64,000 bases of DNA from Erythrobacter sp. EC-HK427. Its GTDB lineage: Bacteria; Pseudomonadota; Alphaproteobacteria; Sphingomonadales; Sphingomonadaceae. The stretch covers positions 2,005,663 to 2,069,662 of the forward strand of contig NZ_LR701479.1 in assembly GCF_902498745.1 (NCBI RefSeq). The letters are read 5' to 3'. Positions 17,768 through 27,153 of the stretch are shown piece by piece. The position numbers and the translations under genes were made by a program. The notes beneath the pieces are model-generated. The model saw only the letters and a program-made list of their open reading frames with translations. It was not told the DNA's origin and ran no database searches. How positions within the stretch are numbered: position 1 is the first letter of the stretch; each line of letters opens with the position of its first letter.

Positions 17768-17786
17768 CCCCGGACTTGATCCGGGG
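17768..17786. repeat. Short hairpin repeat after uvrA
   Basis: CCCCGGACTTGATCCGGGG, preceded by GTCA, is another repeat type that I recall as common between alphaproteobacterial genes. It is followed by TTCTTTTC and may end uvrA transcription. Confidence 0.6.
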
Positions 17787-17833
17787 CAAGGCTTCTTTTC
17801 TGGTACGGAACAGTTGCGGCGGAAGGAACTTAC

Positions 17834-18178
17834 ATGGACAAATCTGCGATCGAGAGCGGGCTAGTTTTGGCGGGTTTTGTGAAAGTCCACGCCACCAAGA
17901 AGCTGATTGAATACCGCCAGAAATCAGAAGCAGTCTATGTGAAAGTGGGCGGGACAGACCACCCACTCGTTATTCATGGCAGGCATGGGCCGAGCATTGC
18001 CAAATTGGCAGGAATGCAAGGGGTGCGACGGGCTAAGCCTTTATCAAAGCCCTACCATAACTCGAACATGCGTTCGTTCGACCTTCGCCAGAATACAGGG
18101 AAGAAGGCGACACGCTATGGCTTCGATTTTGGGTTCGATAGTCCTTCAGCGTTGCAGTCGTTCCTCATGTCTTTGTGA
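17834..18178 (+). CDS. Hypothetical protein (114 aa) in R-M island
   Basis: I do not recognise this protein. It is basic and probably soluble, with no signal peptide or membrane helix. AAGGAA lies six bases before ATG 17834. Its sequence (LIEYRQKSEAVYVKVGG, GRHGPSIAKLAGM, ATRYGFDFGF) suggests a small alpha/beta fold. Base composition is lower in GC than uvrA, and it opens the restriction-modification island. It overlaps the GTG of the next small frame, so the two may be co-translated. Confidence 0.6.
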   Translation: MDKSAIESGLVLAGFVKVHATKKLIEYRQKSEAVYVKVGGTDHPLVIHGRHGPSIAKLAGMQGVRRAKPLSKPYHNSNMRSFDLRQNTGKKATRYGFDFGFDSPSALQSFLMSL

Positions 18179-18231
18179 AGGCCTCGACATACCGTATATG
18201 CCCCGCATCCGCGAGGAAAGCGCAGGCAGAT

Positions 18232-18420
18232 ATGGCGTCGAAGACATCACCGGATAAGCCGCAAGAGCAGGTCATTCGCATGGGCGAATTCGGCCGCCGC
18301 ATCGCCGCGCGCAAGGCCGAGCTTGGCCTGCCCGATCCCCCGCGCAACGCAGGGACAAACCGCACTGAAAGCAAGCGCGCGCTGCTGCAAGCGATCAAGG
18401 ACGCTGGCGGGGAGTGGTGA
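18232..18420 (+). CDS. Small hypothetical protein (62 aa)
   Basis: A small charged protein rich in Arg, Lys and Glu (MGEFGRRIAARKAELGLP, then TESKRALLQAIKDAGGEW). ATG 18232 is preceded by AGGCAG. A longer form could start at GTG 18175, overlapping the stop of the previous gene. No family is recognised. It is possibly a DNA-associated accessory or a remnant; its position before the methylase gene is the only clue. Confidence 0.45.
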   Translation: MASKTSPDKPQEQVIRMGEFGRRIAARKAELGLPDPPRNAGTNRTESKRALLQAIKDAGGEW

Positions 18421-18549
18421 GGGTGGAGTGAGACAGCAAATGTACCGGGCGCAATATGCCCCTCAGGTTGATCGAGCTCGGAAGTGAAGTTGGGATAATC
18501 AGTCTCGCTCACGTTGACTTAGGGCGACTTTTGTGAGTATGATCACCTT

Positions 18550-19197
18550 ATGTTCCAACCAGAATCAGATGCGGGAATTGACCTGCTTCGAACCGCCAAT
18601 GGGCGGCAATTCGGCACAATTCTGGCTGATCCGCCTTGGCAGTTCCAAAATCGGACCGGGAAAGTTGCTCCGGAGCATAAGCGGTTATCGCGATATGGTA
18701 CGATGACCCTCGACGAGATTTGCGATCTTCCAGTCAAAGATGTCGCGGCGGACAGGTCTCATTTATATCTCTGGGTTCCCAACGCATTGTTGCCAGATGG
18801 TCTACGTGTGATGGATGAGTGGGGATTCCGGTATATCTCTAACATTGTTTGGCACAAGGTCCGCAAGGACGGTGGTTCAGATGGACGAGGTGTCGGTTTC
18901 TATTTTAGGAACGTCACTGAATTGTTGCTCTTCGGTGTGCGCGGTAAGGACGTGCGTACCCTCGCTCCAGGGCGCAGTCAGGTTAACATGATCCAGTCCC
19001 GCAAGCGTGAACACAGCCGGAAGCCGGACGAACAGTACAAAATTATCGAGGATTGCAGTTGGGGGCCACGTTTGGAGTTGTTCAGCCGTGGTGCCCGCAA
19101 GGAGTGGACAGTGTGGGGCAATCAAGCTGATGAGACCTATCGCCCGAGCTGGGATACTTATTCTTACAATAGCGCGCTGAGTGTCGCCGCCGAATGA
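18550..19197 (+). CDS. MT-A70 family DNA N6-adenine methyltransferase
   Basis: 215 residues. The catalytic motif DPPW is at 27-30 (TILADPPWQFQN), followed by LYLWVPNALLPDGLRVM, WHKVRKDG, and ELLLFGVRGK, in the order seen in MT-A70 enzymes. Members methylate adenine N6 in DNA or RNA. The stop overlaps the start of a BglII-like nuclease (ATGA), so it is very likely the protecting methylase of a type II restriction-modification pair. Codon use and GC are lower than the flanking genes, consistent with horizontal transfer. The upstream 129 bp hold no further gene. Confidence 0.88.
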   Translation: MFQPESDAGIDLLRTANGRQFGTILADPPWQFQNRTGKVAPEHKRLSRYGTMTLDEICDLPVKDVAADRSHLYLWVPNALLPDGLRVMDEWGFRYISNIVWHKVRKDGGSDGRGVGFYFRNVTELLLFGVRGKDVRTLAPGRSQVNMIQSRKREHSRKPDEQYKIIEDCSWGPRLELFSRGARKEWTVWGNQADETYRPSWDTYSYNSALSVAAE

Positions 19198-19949
19198 CTG
19201 CAAAAACCGACGAAGCGATGGATTCTGCTGTCCGTGACGACGATGTGTCGAGCGGTAGAGGGGCAGATTTGGACACAGTTGTGGCCAGTGTTATGCCACA
19301 GGCGCTGCGAGAAAAATTCGAGATATTTAGCTATCGAAATGCAGCTACCATTCTAGCGTCTGGCTTTCCTGAACAATTCTCAGATATTATCGAAGGTTTG
19401 ACTAAGTTCAGCATTTCGAAGGATCTTATAAGAATCCCCGGTGGCAGCAAAGGGCCTATCGCCAAGTATGTCGACACGATTTTCACCGAAGAGGAAGGGT
19501 GGAGAGAAGCCCGCATTACTGCCGACCTTCATGTGAAACTACTGCACGCAAAAAAGAAGAATTCAGTTCTCGAAGAATACGTCCGCGACGGCTTTCTAGA
19601 CGGTCACCGGATTGATTTCCTGAAGGGTCGTGTAGCGCTGGATCTTGAATGGAACAGCAAAGACCAAACCTATGACAGGGATCTCTATGCCTTTTCAGCC
19701 TTTTATGAGGCAGGGGCAATTGATGTGGGCGTAGTGTTAACTCGCGGGTCGTCGATCGACACGTCTTTCCTCCGCGGGCTTGGAAAAGTCCTCACCAAGG
19801 ACGGGCAGGAGGGAACGGCAGACGTCTACAAGAAATTTGGCGCCTCAACGACATGGATGGGCAAGCTGCTCTACCGATTGGACGCAGGTCGAAACGGTGG
19901 GTGTCCGGTCTTAGCCATTGGCATCACACCTGAATGCGTTGAAGACTAG
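19194..19949 (+). CDS. BglII/BstYI-like type II restriction endonuclease
   Basis: 251 residues. The central block HRIDFLKGRVALDLEWNSKD, then RDLYAFSAFYEAG, resembles the BglII/BstYI family. D141, D150 and E152 have the spacing I recall for the BglII active site (D84, E93, Q95). Enzymes of this family cut AGATCT or RGATCY; the exact site here is unknown. It is translationally coupled to the MT-A70 methylase (ATGA overlap at 19194-19197). Low GC supports transfer. An intact reading frame suggests it is active. Confidence 0.82.
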   Translation: MTAKTDEAMDSAVRDDDVSSGRGADLDTVVASVMPQALREKFEIFSYRNAATILASGFPEQFSDIIEGLTKFSISKDLIRIPGGSKGPIAKYVDTIFTEEEGWREARITADLHVKLLHAKKKNSVLEEYVRDGFLDGHRIDFLKGRVALDLEWNSKDQTYDRDLYAFSAFYEAGAIDVGVVLTRGSSIDTSFLRGLGKVLTKDGQEGTADVYKKFGASTTWMGKLLYRLDAGRNGGCPVLAIGITPECVED

Positions 19950-20022
19950 CCCCTTTCCTACACCCCCCCAAATATGCCTCCCTGCGCGGTTCCCCCAGAA
20001 CCACGCAAGGACACACACGCAT

Positions 20023-20943
20023 ATGAACGCCCTCATCACCATCGACCAGCCGCAGCCCCAAGCCGAGCACGCTCGTCCCGGCCCCGAGCCGATCCTCACG
20101 CCCGCGCTGCAAGGCGCTTTCCTTGCCAGTCTCCAGCTGGTCGGCAATGTCTCCATCGCCTGCGCGCACGCAAAAATCGCTCGCATGACGGCCTATCGCG
20201 CGCGGCGGCGCTCGGCTGCTTTTGCGCGGGCGTGGGATGCGGCGCTGCTCGCGGCGCGGGTCCATGCGGAGGCGGAGCTGGCGGACCGGGCGATCAACGG
20301 GGTGGAGGAGGCGGTGTTCTATCACGGGGAGGAGGTGGCGCGGCGGCGGCGCTACGATTCCCGCCTGCTGCTCGCCCATCTCGCGCGGCTCGACAAAATG
20401 GCCGAGCGCGCCGATCTGCAGGCGGATCAGGCGCGGCTCGACGATTGGGTCGATGCGCTTGAACGCGGCGAGGATCTGGCGGCGGTGATCGCGGCGGAGG
20501 ATGCGGACGCGGTTTCCTCACAGGACACTGTAACAGGTGTAACAGGTTCGGCCTCTGGAGGGGCGGGCGCCGCGCCTCCCTGTCACGAGGCGGAGGCGCT
20601 TTGCGGGCGGTGCCAGCAGCGGCCTGTCTGCGAAGACAGCGACTTCGGGCTGTGCGAGGCGTGCGATCTGGACGAGCGGGTGCATTGCATGGACTGCGAA
20701 CGGCCCTTGGATACGCCCTTCTGGCCCTACGAGTTAGCCAAGAGCCCTGAGGAAGAGCGTGCGATCACGATGAAGCAGCTCGCCGCGTTCGAGCAGGAGC
20801 GCCAGCAGTGGTTCACCGCGCATCTGTGGGATGACGAGGATACGCCATGGGAAGCGGAGGAGGATAGTGCAGCAGAGCCGATCCGCGAGGCGGAGGGGCT
20901 GGTGGCGGATGCCGGATGCGGCCCGTCCCCGTCCGGCCGGTAG
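20023..20943 (+). CDS. HTH-type N-terminal protein with Cys-cluster C-terminus, unknown role
   Basis: 306 residues from ATG 20023 (AAGGA ~10 bases upstream). Residues ~20-140 look like the small-terminase or transposase-type helix-turn-helix found in many Sphingomonadales unknowns: LVGNVSIACAHAKIARMTAY, then AINGVEEAVFYHGEEVA. After a linker come paired cysteines (CGRCQQRPVC, CEACDLDERVHCMDC) that could bind zinc. The linker (SQDTVTGVTGSASGG) is encoded by the TGTAACAGG repeat. No phage genes lie nearby, so a prophage role is unlikely. It is probably a DNA-binding protein. Confidence 0.65.
   Translation: MNALITIDQPQPQAEHARPGPEPILTPALQGAFLASLQLVGNVSIACAHAKIARMTAYRARRRSAAFARAWDAALLAARVHAEAELADRAINGVEEAVFYHGEEVARRRRYDSRLLLAHLARLDKMAERADLQADQARLDDWVDALERGEDLAAVIAAEDADAVSSQDTVTGVTGSASGGAGAAPPCHEAEALCGRCQQRPVCEDSDFGLCEACDLDERVHCMDCERPLDTPFWPYELAKSPEEERAITMKQLAAFEQERQQWFTAHLWDDEDTPWEAEEDSAAEPIREAEGLVADAGCGPSPSGR
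20525..20549. repeat. TGTAACAGG doubled repeat, copy 1
   Basis: The sequence CACTGTAACAGGTGTAACAG continues GTT. The 9-mer TGTAACAGG is in tandem, preceded by GGA. It is in frame within the preceding CDS, at the junction of its two parts. Copies 2 and 3 are near 56860 and 63340. Confidence 0.75.
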
Positions 20944-20956
20944 AGCGCGGGCTGGC

Positions 20957-21571
20957 CTAGTCGCGCAGCAGTTCGAGCTGCACCGTGCCGTGGCCGCGCT
21001 GGATCAGGCCGATCTCGGTCGCGGCGGCTTGGCTCAGGTCAATCGTGCGACCGCGGGTGAACGGCCCGCGATCATTGATGCGCACGATCACGCTGCGGCC
21101 ATTGCCGGTATTGGTCACCCGCACGCGGCTGCCGAAGGGCAGGGTGCGGTGCGCGGCGGTGAGCGCGTTCATGTCGAACGTCTCGCCATTGGCGGTGCGG
21201 CGGCCGTGGAACTGGCGGCCGTAATAGGAGGCAACCCCGCTGCCGAGCGCCTCTGCGGCGGGGGGCGTGGCGGGCTCGATCGTGGCGATGTCGACCGCGT
21301 GGGCAGGGATCGCCACCGCGCCCGGATCGGCGTAGCGGGCGAAGGTCTCTTCAAACGCGGCTTCGGGGCTGGGGGTGAACACCGGCGCACCCGCAGGCGC
21401 GGAGTGGGTGGCGGCGAGCGGCGCGCGCTGCGATGCCTGTTGCGGCGACTGTTGCGCTTGCCCGACGCCAGCCGCGCCCAGCAGCGCCAGCGCAGCGAGG
21501 GCGAGCGAGGCCCGGCCCTTGGCGCGCAACCGCTTGGCGCGTGGCGTGCGGAGAGGTTCCATCCCGTTCAT
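20957..21571 (-). CDS. rlpA: Septal ring lytic transglycosylase RlpA-like protein
   Basis: 204 residues from ATG 21571 (other starts: TTG 21583, ATG 21562). The N-terminus is a signal peptide ending GVGQAQQ. The C-terminal ~100 residues are a double-psi beta-barrel RlpA domain: [33 protein letters not shown], and [18 protein letters not shown]. RlpA proteins act on peptidoglycan at the septum. There is no SPOR domain, so it is a short form. A TATT/TGTATT box close to the start suggests a short leader. It is convergent with the HTH/Cys gene. Confidence 0.88.
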   Translation of the reverse strand: MNGMEPLRTPRAKRLRAKGRASLALAALALLGAAGVGQAQQSPQQASQRAPLAATHSAPAGAPVFTPSPEAAFEETFARYADPGAVAIPAHAVDIATIEPATPPAAEALGSGVASYYGRQFHGRRTANGETFDMNALTAAHRTLPFGSRVRVTNTGNGRSVIVRINDRGPFTRGRTIDLSQAAATEIGLIQRGHGTVQLELLRD

Positions 21572-21583
21572 GGGAGGCGCCAA

Positions 21584-22442
21584 TACAGGCGAATGGTAAA
21601 CGACCCCAAATGTAACACGCAGCCCGTCGCTGCTGCAGCTCGCTTCATCGGAAATCGGGGCCGGAAACGCGGCGGAATGCCGATTTGGCCACAGAGCGGG
21701 AGGGGTCAGAACAGCGGTTTTCGCGCCGGACTCGGGATTAGGGGGCGAAAAGGGGGCCGGAAAGGAGAAATGGGGCCGGCATTGCTGCCGACCCCACTCT
21801 CACCGGCGGTGGACCCCCGAAGGGATGCTTATCGCCTGGCGTTTCTTCGTCCGGTCGTTGCCCGAAGGCCCGGTTCCTTGCCGAATATGTCGCCCGGCGC
21901 TCGCGCCGGTGCCGGATCCGGTTTTCCACGCTGCGAGCTCCCGAAGGTTCTCAGCTGCGCTTCCCGCCGTTTCCGAGACTGGATGCTTTCGCTGGCGTCT
22001 CAAGCGGCTCCTTCCGCACCTCAGTGCTTCCGTTTCCTCGACGCCGGTTTCCACATCCGGCCTATCCGTTGATCGCTGCTCTTTGTCTCAACAGTCCGGT
22101 TTCTGTCCGCTCTCCCGAAGGAGACCTTTCGTCCGCCATTCCTCCACAAGGAACGATGCCATCATCGCGTCGTCGATTTCCGCTTCCCCCTGTGTCCGAA
22201 CCGGCAGGCGGTTCTTCGTGGCGGTCTGTTTCCGTCTTCGATGTTTTGAGAATGCGCCTGCGGACCGAGTCGGGCAAGGGCGCGAGCGTGCACTTATCCA
22301 CTTTTGGCCGGAATGCCAGTGGACAAGAGTGGATAAGTCAACGGCTCACCGTATCGGGTGAAACCGGCTGCGATTTTGTGGCGATTGGCCGCGCGAAGTG
22401 ACTCAAATGACTCGCATTTGCTGCAGTCTCGCGGCCCCGCGC
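21584..22442. other. Gene-free, hairpin-rich region (candidate structured RNA or regulatory DNA)
   Basis: About 860 bp with several overlapping weak frames but no convincing gene. It holds at least six local inverted repeats: ACCCC-CGAA-GGGAT (21813), GCC-CGAA-GGC (21860), CCGGCGC/GCGCCGG (~21895), GAGCTCC-CGAA-GGTTCTC (~21936), GCCGG...CCGGC (~22044) and TCTCC-CGAA-GGAGA (22111). Read leftward, four have UUCG loops, so a leftward RNA is plausible. DnaA-box-like repeats follow at 22292-22338. I do not recognise a known RNA family. Confidence 0.4.
22292..22338. promoter_or_regulatory. DnaA-box-like inverted repeat pair
   Basis: ACTTATCCACT (22292-22302) and AGTGGATAAGT (22328-22338) are perfect 11-bp inverted copies. 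A third copy, AGTGGACAAG, directly precedes the second. They resemble DnaA boxes (TTATCCACA), ending in T instead of A. The role is unknown; DnaA binding is only a possibility. Confidence 0.45.
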
Positions 22443-23657
<1,215 letters not shown>

Positions 23658-23791
23658 GGGCAAGGGCTTCCTGTTGAATGCGGAGGCGCGGTTAGCAGGG
23701 GGCGCGGCGCGCTGCAATCATGTGCGGCCAGACTCTTTGGAAACCGGTTGTTGGCCCAGCGGCTCGCAAAGCCCGCACGGCGAGCATTGCG

Positions 23792-25285
23792 CTACACCCC
23801 GAACAGCTCCTGCGCCCTGTCATGCACAACGGCGGCGACGCGGCGGCCCATCAGCAGGCCTTCGCGGTTGTCCGCCTCGATATGGTAGCCGCCATAGATG
23901 CGCGAAATGCCCGCCATGTCGGCGGTGGCGGTGAAGGTCGGCAACACCATACGGACTTCCTCGCCCAGCGCCTCGGGCTCGGTAATCTCGCCGGGAATAC
24001 GCGTCAGCTCCGCGCCGAATTCATCGTCGCCGGTTACCAGACGCAGCACTTCGGCGCAGCAGGCGCTCACCGCGCTATGGCCGGAGACATAGCCGGGGAA
24101 GGGCGGGCTGACGAATTCGTAGGGGCTGTAAGGATACCACTCGCTGCCCGGCAGTTCGATCGTGCCTCTGCCCGGACCGCCCCAGCCGCGAATGGTCTGA
24201 TCCGCGAAGTAATGGCGCACCAGCGTCCACGGGCGGGCGCTGTCATAATGCCGCTTGGTATCCCATGCGGCGATGAAGGCATCATGCGCGGCCATGCCGA
24301 CGGAGAAGAACAGCTTCACATCATCGTCCAGCCCATTGCGGTCGCGGCGCGAGACGTCTTGCGCGAACCGCAGCCAGTGGCCCGACTGGCCGGTCGAGCC
24401 GGGGCCGTCGCGCATGAATTCGACAATGGCCTTCTGCTCGTTGGTCAGCCCGGCGTTGAAATCGAGCACCTGCTGCACCTCGGCGAGCAATTCGTTCGAG
24501 CCCACCAGCGGCGGCGGCGGGGCGCGGAACTGGTCGGACGACGTCAGCGCAAAGGTGTTCACGCGGTACCAGTGCGGCGTCAGGAAGCCCGGCGCGCGGG
24601 TGGAGCCGTCGGGAAAGCGGAAGGTAATCGGCTGCCAGCGATCAGGGTGGAGGATACGGTCGGGTGGGTTGACGGGATTATACTGCGTGTAATCCGAATA
24701 GGCGTTGCCGCTCGAACCCGGCTCGTCCCCGAGCTGGTTAGCCCCGTCGCGGTGGCATTCGCCGGTGATCGTCTCGCCAATCAACGTGCCAATGCCCGCC
24801 GGGGTAACGGCGTTGGGAATGGCGCCATCCGGATCGTAGCCGAAGTCGAGCAGCGCCGCGCTGATGGCCGAGCCGCTCTCGGGATAGACATCGCGCAGCG
24901 CGTGGGCGACCGCATAGCTGATCGCCTCTTCCTGATTGGAACGGTTGCGCTCGCTCGCCGGACGTTTCAGCCGTGTGCCGAACCATGCGCCTTGCGCGCT
25001 ATCGTCATAGGCAGCCCACGCCTCATACATGGCGGAGACGACAATCCCCATCGCCCGCGCCAGCACTGTGGGCCGCGCGCCATATTGCCGCACATCGACC
25101 GCCGCAGTGTCGAGCAGCACATTCGTCCAGCGATAGGCGAGCGAGGCATCGGGCACCGCGAGCGACGTTCCGCTATGGCGCACCCGCACCGCCGGGTCGC
25201 GCGCGGCGACGGCTCCCATAAACGGCATGCCAGCCGCCAGTCCGAAAGCACCGCTTTTGAGCAAAGTCCGGCGTTTGATGCGCAC
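23792..25285 (-). CDS. Vanadium-dependent haloperoxidase / PAP2-like secreted protein
   Basis: 497 residues. GTG 25285 is the start, with GGGGGG five bases upstream. The N-terminus RRTLLKSGAFGLAAG looks like a Tat-type signal. The PAP2/haloperoxidase phosphate or vanadate site is visible: KRHYDSARP, PPFPGYVSGHSAVSACC, and RIYGGYHIEADN. Such proteins are either vanadium haloperoxidases or acid phosphatases; length and the motifs favour the haloperoxidase family, but activity cannot be told. The next gene leftward, argG, is unrelated. Confidence 0.85.
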   Translation of the reverse strand: MRIKRRTLLKSGAFGLAAGMPFMGAVAARDPAVRVRHSGTSLAVPDASLAYRWTNVLLDTAAVDVRQYGARPTVLARAMGIVVSAMYEAWAAYDDSAQGAWFGTRLKRPASERNRSNQEEAISYAVAHALRDVYPESGSAISAALLDFGYDPDGAIPNAVTPAGIGTLIGETITGECHRDGANQLGDEPGSSGNAYSDYTQYNPVNPPDRILHPDRWQPITFRFPDGSTRAPGFLTPHWYRVNTFALTSSDQFRAPPPPLVGSNELLAEVQQVLDFNAGLTNEQKAIVEFMRDGPGSTGQSGHWLRFAQDVSRRDRNGLDDDVKLFFSVGMAAHDAFIAAWDTKRHYDSARPWTLVRHYFADQTIRGWGGPGRGTIELPGSEWYPYSPYEFVSPPFPGYVSGHSAVSACCAEVLRLVTGDDEFGAELTRIPGEITEPEALGEEVRMVLPTFTATADMAGISRIYGGYHIEADNREGLLMGRRVAAVVHDRAQELFGV

Positions 25286-25305
25286 TGTTTCCCCCCTGTG
25301 CGTGC

Positions 25306-26613
25306 CTACTCCGCCGCTTCCTTAAATGCCGGATCAAGGTGCCATTTCGGGGCTTCTTCCATCGCAAACAGGCGGCGCTCTTCTTCGTACATGAAGTCGC
25401 GCGTCATCGGCAGGGCTGTGCGGTCTTTCACATAGACGATCTGGTGGTTCACCAGCCCGCCATTGCGGAAGGCCTGCTCTGCCCCGGCGAGGTAGAACAG
25501 CCACATCCGGTAGAACTGCTCGTCATACATCTCGACCAGTTCGTCCTTGTGCATGACGGTGCGGTTGTACCATTCTTCCAGCGTGTGGCAGTAATGGAAG
25601 CGCATCGCTTCCACATCCATCACTTGCCAGCCGAACTGTTCGGACTGGGTAATGAGCTCTGACAGGGCAGGAATGTAACCGCCGGGGAAGATGTATTTGC
25701 GGGTGAAGGCGTCGGTAAAGCCGGGAGGCCCTGCGCGGCCGCAGGCATGGCTCAGCATCACGCCCTTGGGCTTCAGCAGCTTGGCGGTGTGCTCGTAGAA
25801 CTGCGGGTAATGCGGCGTGCCGACGTGTTCGAGCAAGCCGATCGAGCTGATCCGGTCAAACTCGCCGCGTACCTCGCGGTAATCCATCAGCGCGAACTTC
25901 ACCTTGTCGGACACGCCCGCCTCCGCTGCGCGCTCCTTGCAGAAGGCGATTTGGTCGGGCGCGAGCGCCACGCCCAGCACTTCACAGCCATACATCCGGT
26001 TGAGATAGAGCGCGAAACCGCCCCAGCCGCAGCCGATATCGAGCACGCGCATATTGGGCCCGTTCTCGGCGGTGATATTCAGCTTGGCAGCGAGATGCGC
26101 CTTCTTGTCGAGCTGCGCCTGTTCGAGCGAGACATCGAGGCTGCGGTGGTAGCCCATCGTGTATTGGCGATCCTCGTCGAGGAAGAGCTCATACAGGCGG
26201 CGGGTGAGATTGTAGGTGTGCTCGGCATTCTTGCGCGCCTTGCCCGGCAGGTTGATGCTGTCGGCCTTGGCAATCGCCTTTTGCGTCAGCCATTTGGCCT
26301 TGCTCTGCGGCTGGATCGCGGCATCGCCAATGGCCTTGGACTGGGCGGTGAAGAACAGGATCAGGTCGCGCAGATCATGCGGTTCGACAATGTCCATCCA
26401 GCCCCACATGAAGGCCTCTGCCGTGCCCAGCTGCGGATAGCGGGCGATATGCATCGCGGCCTTCGGGTTGGTGAGGCGGACGTGCATCGGCTCCGAATAG
26501 CCGCCCTCGACTTCGCCTCCCGCGCCATATTCGTAAACCTTGCCGTCATGGTCGGTAATGACCAGCTTGCCATTCTTGATGACACGCTTGAGCAACTTGT
26601 CGAGCAACCACAT
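25306..26613 (-). CDS. cfa: Cyclopropane-fatty-acyl-phospholipid synthase
   Basis: 435 residues. The SAM-binding motif VLDIGCGWGG is at about 190-199, followed by LGVALAPDQIAFCKE, IGLLEHVGTPHY and a C-terminal FRKYIFPGGYIPALSE-type segment, all typical of the Cfa family. It adds a methylene from SAM to unsaturated acyl chains of membrane phospholipids, often in stationary phase. The start at ATG 26613 gives the full N-terminal lipid-binding domain. A 20-bp gap separates it from the haloperoxidase-like gene. Confidence 0.93.
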   Translation of the reverse strand: MWLLDKLLKRVIKNGKLVITDHDGKVYEYGAGGEVEGGYSEPMHVRLTNPKAAMHIARYPQLGTAEAFMWGWMDIVEPHDLRDLILFFTAQSKAIGDAAIQPQSKAKWLTQKAIAKADSINLPGKARKNAEHTYNLTRRLYELFLDEDRQYTMGYHRSLDVSLEQAQLDKKAHLAAKLNITAENGPNMRVLDIGCGWGGFALYLNRMYGCEVLGVALAPDQIAFCKERAAEAGVSDKVKFALMDYREVRGEFDRISSIGLLEHVGTPHYPQFYEHTAKLLKPKGVMLSHACGRAGPPGFTDAFTRKYIFPGGYIPALSELITQSEQFGWQVMDVEAMRFHYCHTLEEWYNRTVMHKDELVEMYDEQFYRMWLFYLAGAEQAFRNGGLVNHQIVYVKDRTALPMTRDFMYEEERRLFAMEEAPKWHLDPAFKEAAE

Positions 26614-26706
26614 AAATCCTGCGTCCCCTGAAGATTTGTGTTCAATTCAAACCGCTCGTGTGCGGATGCTTTGCTGCAGAGTCAATTGCGCGCTACACTC
26701 TTCCCC

Positions 26707-27147
26707 ATGAACGGAAATATCACCCAGCCTAGCGCCATGGCGGTCGAGGCGTTTATCGAAGCAGTCGCGCATGACGGCAAACGCGCTGATGCGAAGGTGC
26801 TCGACGCGCTGTTCCGCCGCGTGACGGGGGAGGAGCCGCAGATGTGGGGGCCGACGATGATCGGCTATGGCACCTACCACTACCGCTACGAGACCGGGCG
26901 CGAGGGAGACTTCCTGCGCACCGGCTTTTCCCCGCGCAGTGCCAAGCATTCGCTGTATCTGATGGGCGGCTATTGCGAAGAGTTGACGGCGCAGCGCAAC
27001 GAGGAATTGCTGGCGAAACTGGGCAAGCATTCGCGCGGCAAAAGCTGCCTCTACATCAACAAGCTCGCCGATGTGGACTTGGGCGTGCTGGAGGAGTTGG
27101 TGCGGGTAAACTGGGAAGCCATGGGGCGGGTGTATCCGCTCCTGTAG
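26707..27147 (+). CDS. DUF1801 domain protein
   Basis: 146 residues from ATG 26707. The sequence shows the DUF1801 core: MAVEAFIEAV, DALFRRVTGEEPQMWGPTMIG, YGTYHYRYETGREGDF, and GKSCLYINKLADVDL. Function is unknown for this small soluble fold. It diverges from cfa and converges with the molybdoenzyme gene, whose stop is only six bases away. Confidence 0.85.
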   Translation: MNGNITQPSAMAVEAFIEAVAHDGKRADAKVLDALFRRVTGEEPQMWGPTMIGYGTYHYRYETGREGDFLRTGFSPRSAKHSLYLMGGYCEELTAQRNEELLAKLGKHSRGKSCLYINKLADVDLGVLEELVRVNWEAMGRVYPLL

Positions 27148-27153
27148 CGAACC

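Noticed and set aside
20023-20943. Phage small terminase
   Set aside because: The HTH part is similar in style, but no large terminase or phage genes are near and a Cys cluster follows.
21800-22301. Two small leftward frames in the gap before argG
   Set aside because: No ribosome binding site, biased composition, and several competing frames; hairpins explain the sequence better.
22292-22338. Chromosome replication origin
   Set aside because: The sites are only near-consensus, and there is no dnaA, hemE or similar neighbour or clear AT-rich unwinding region.
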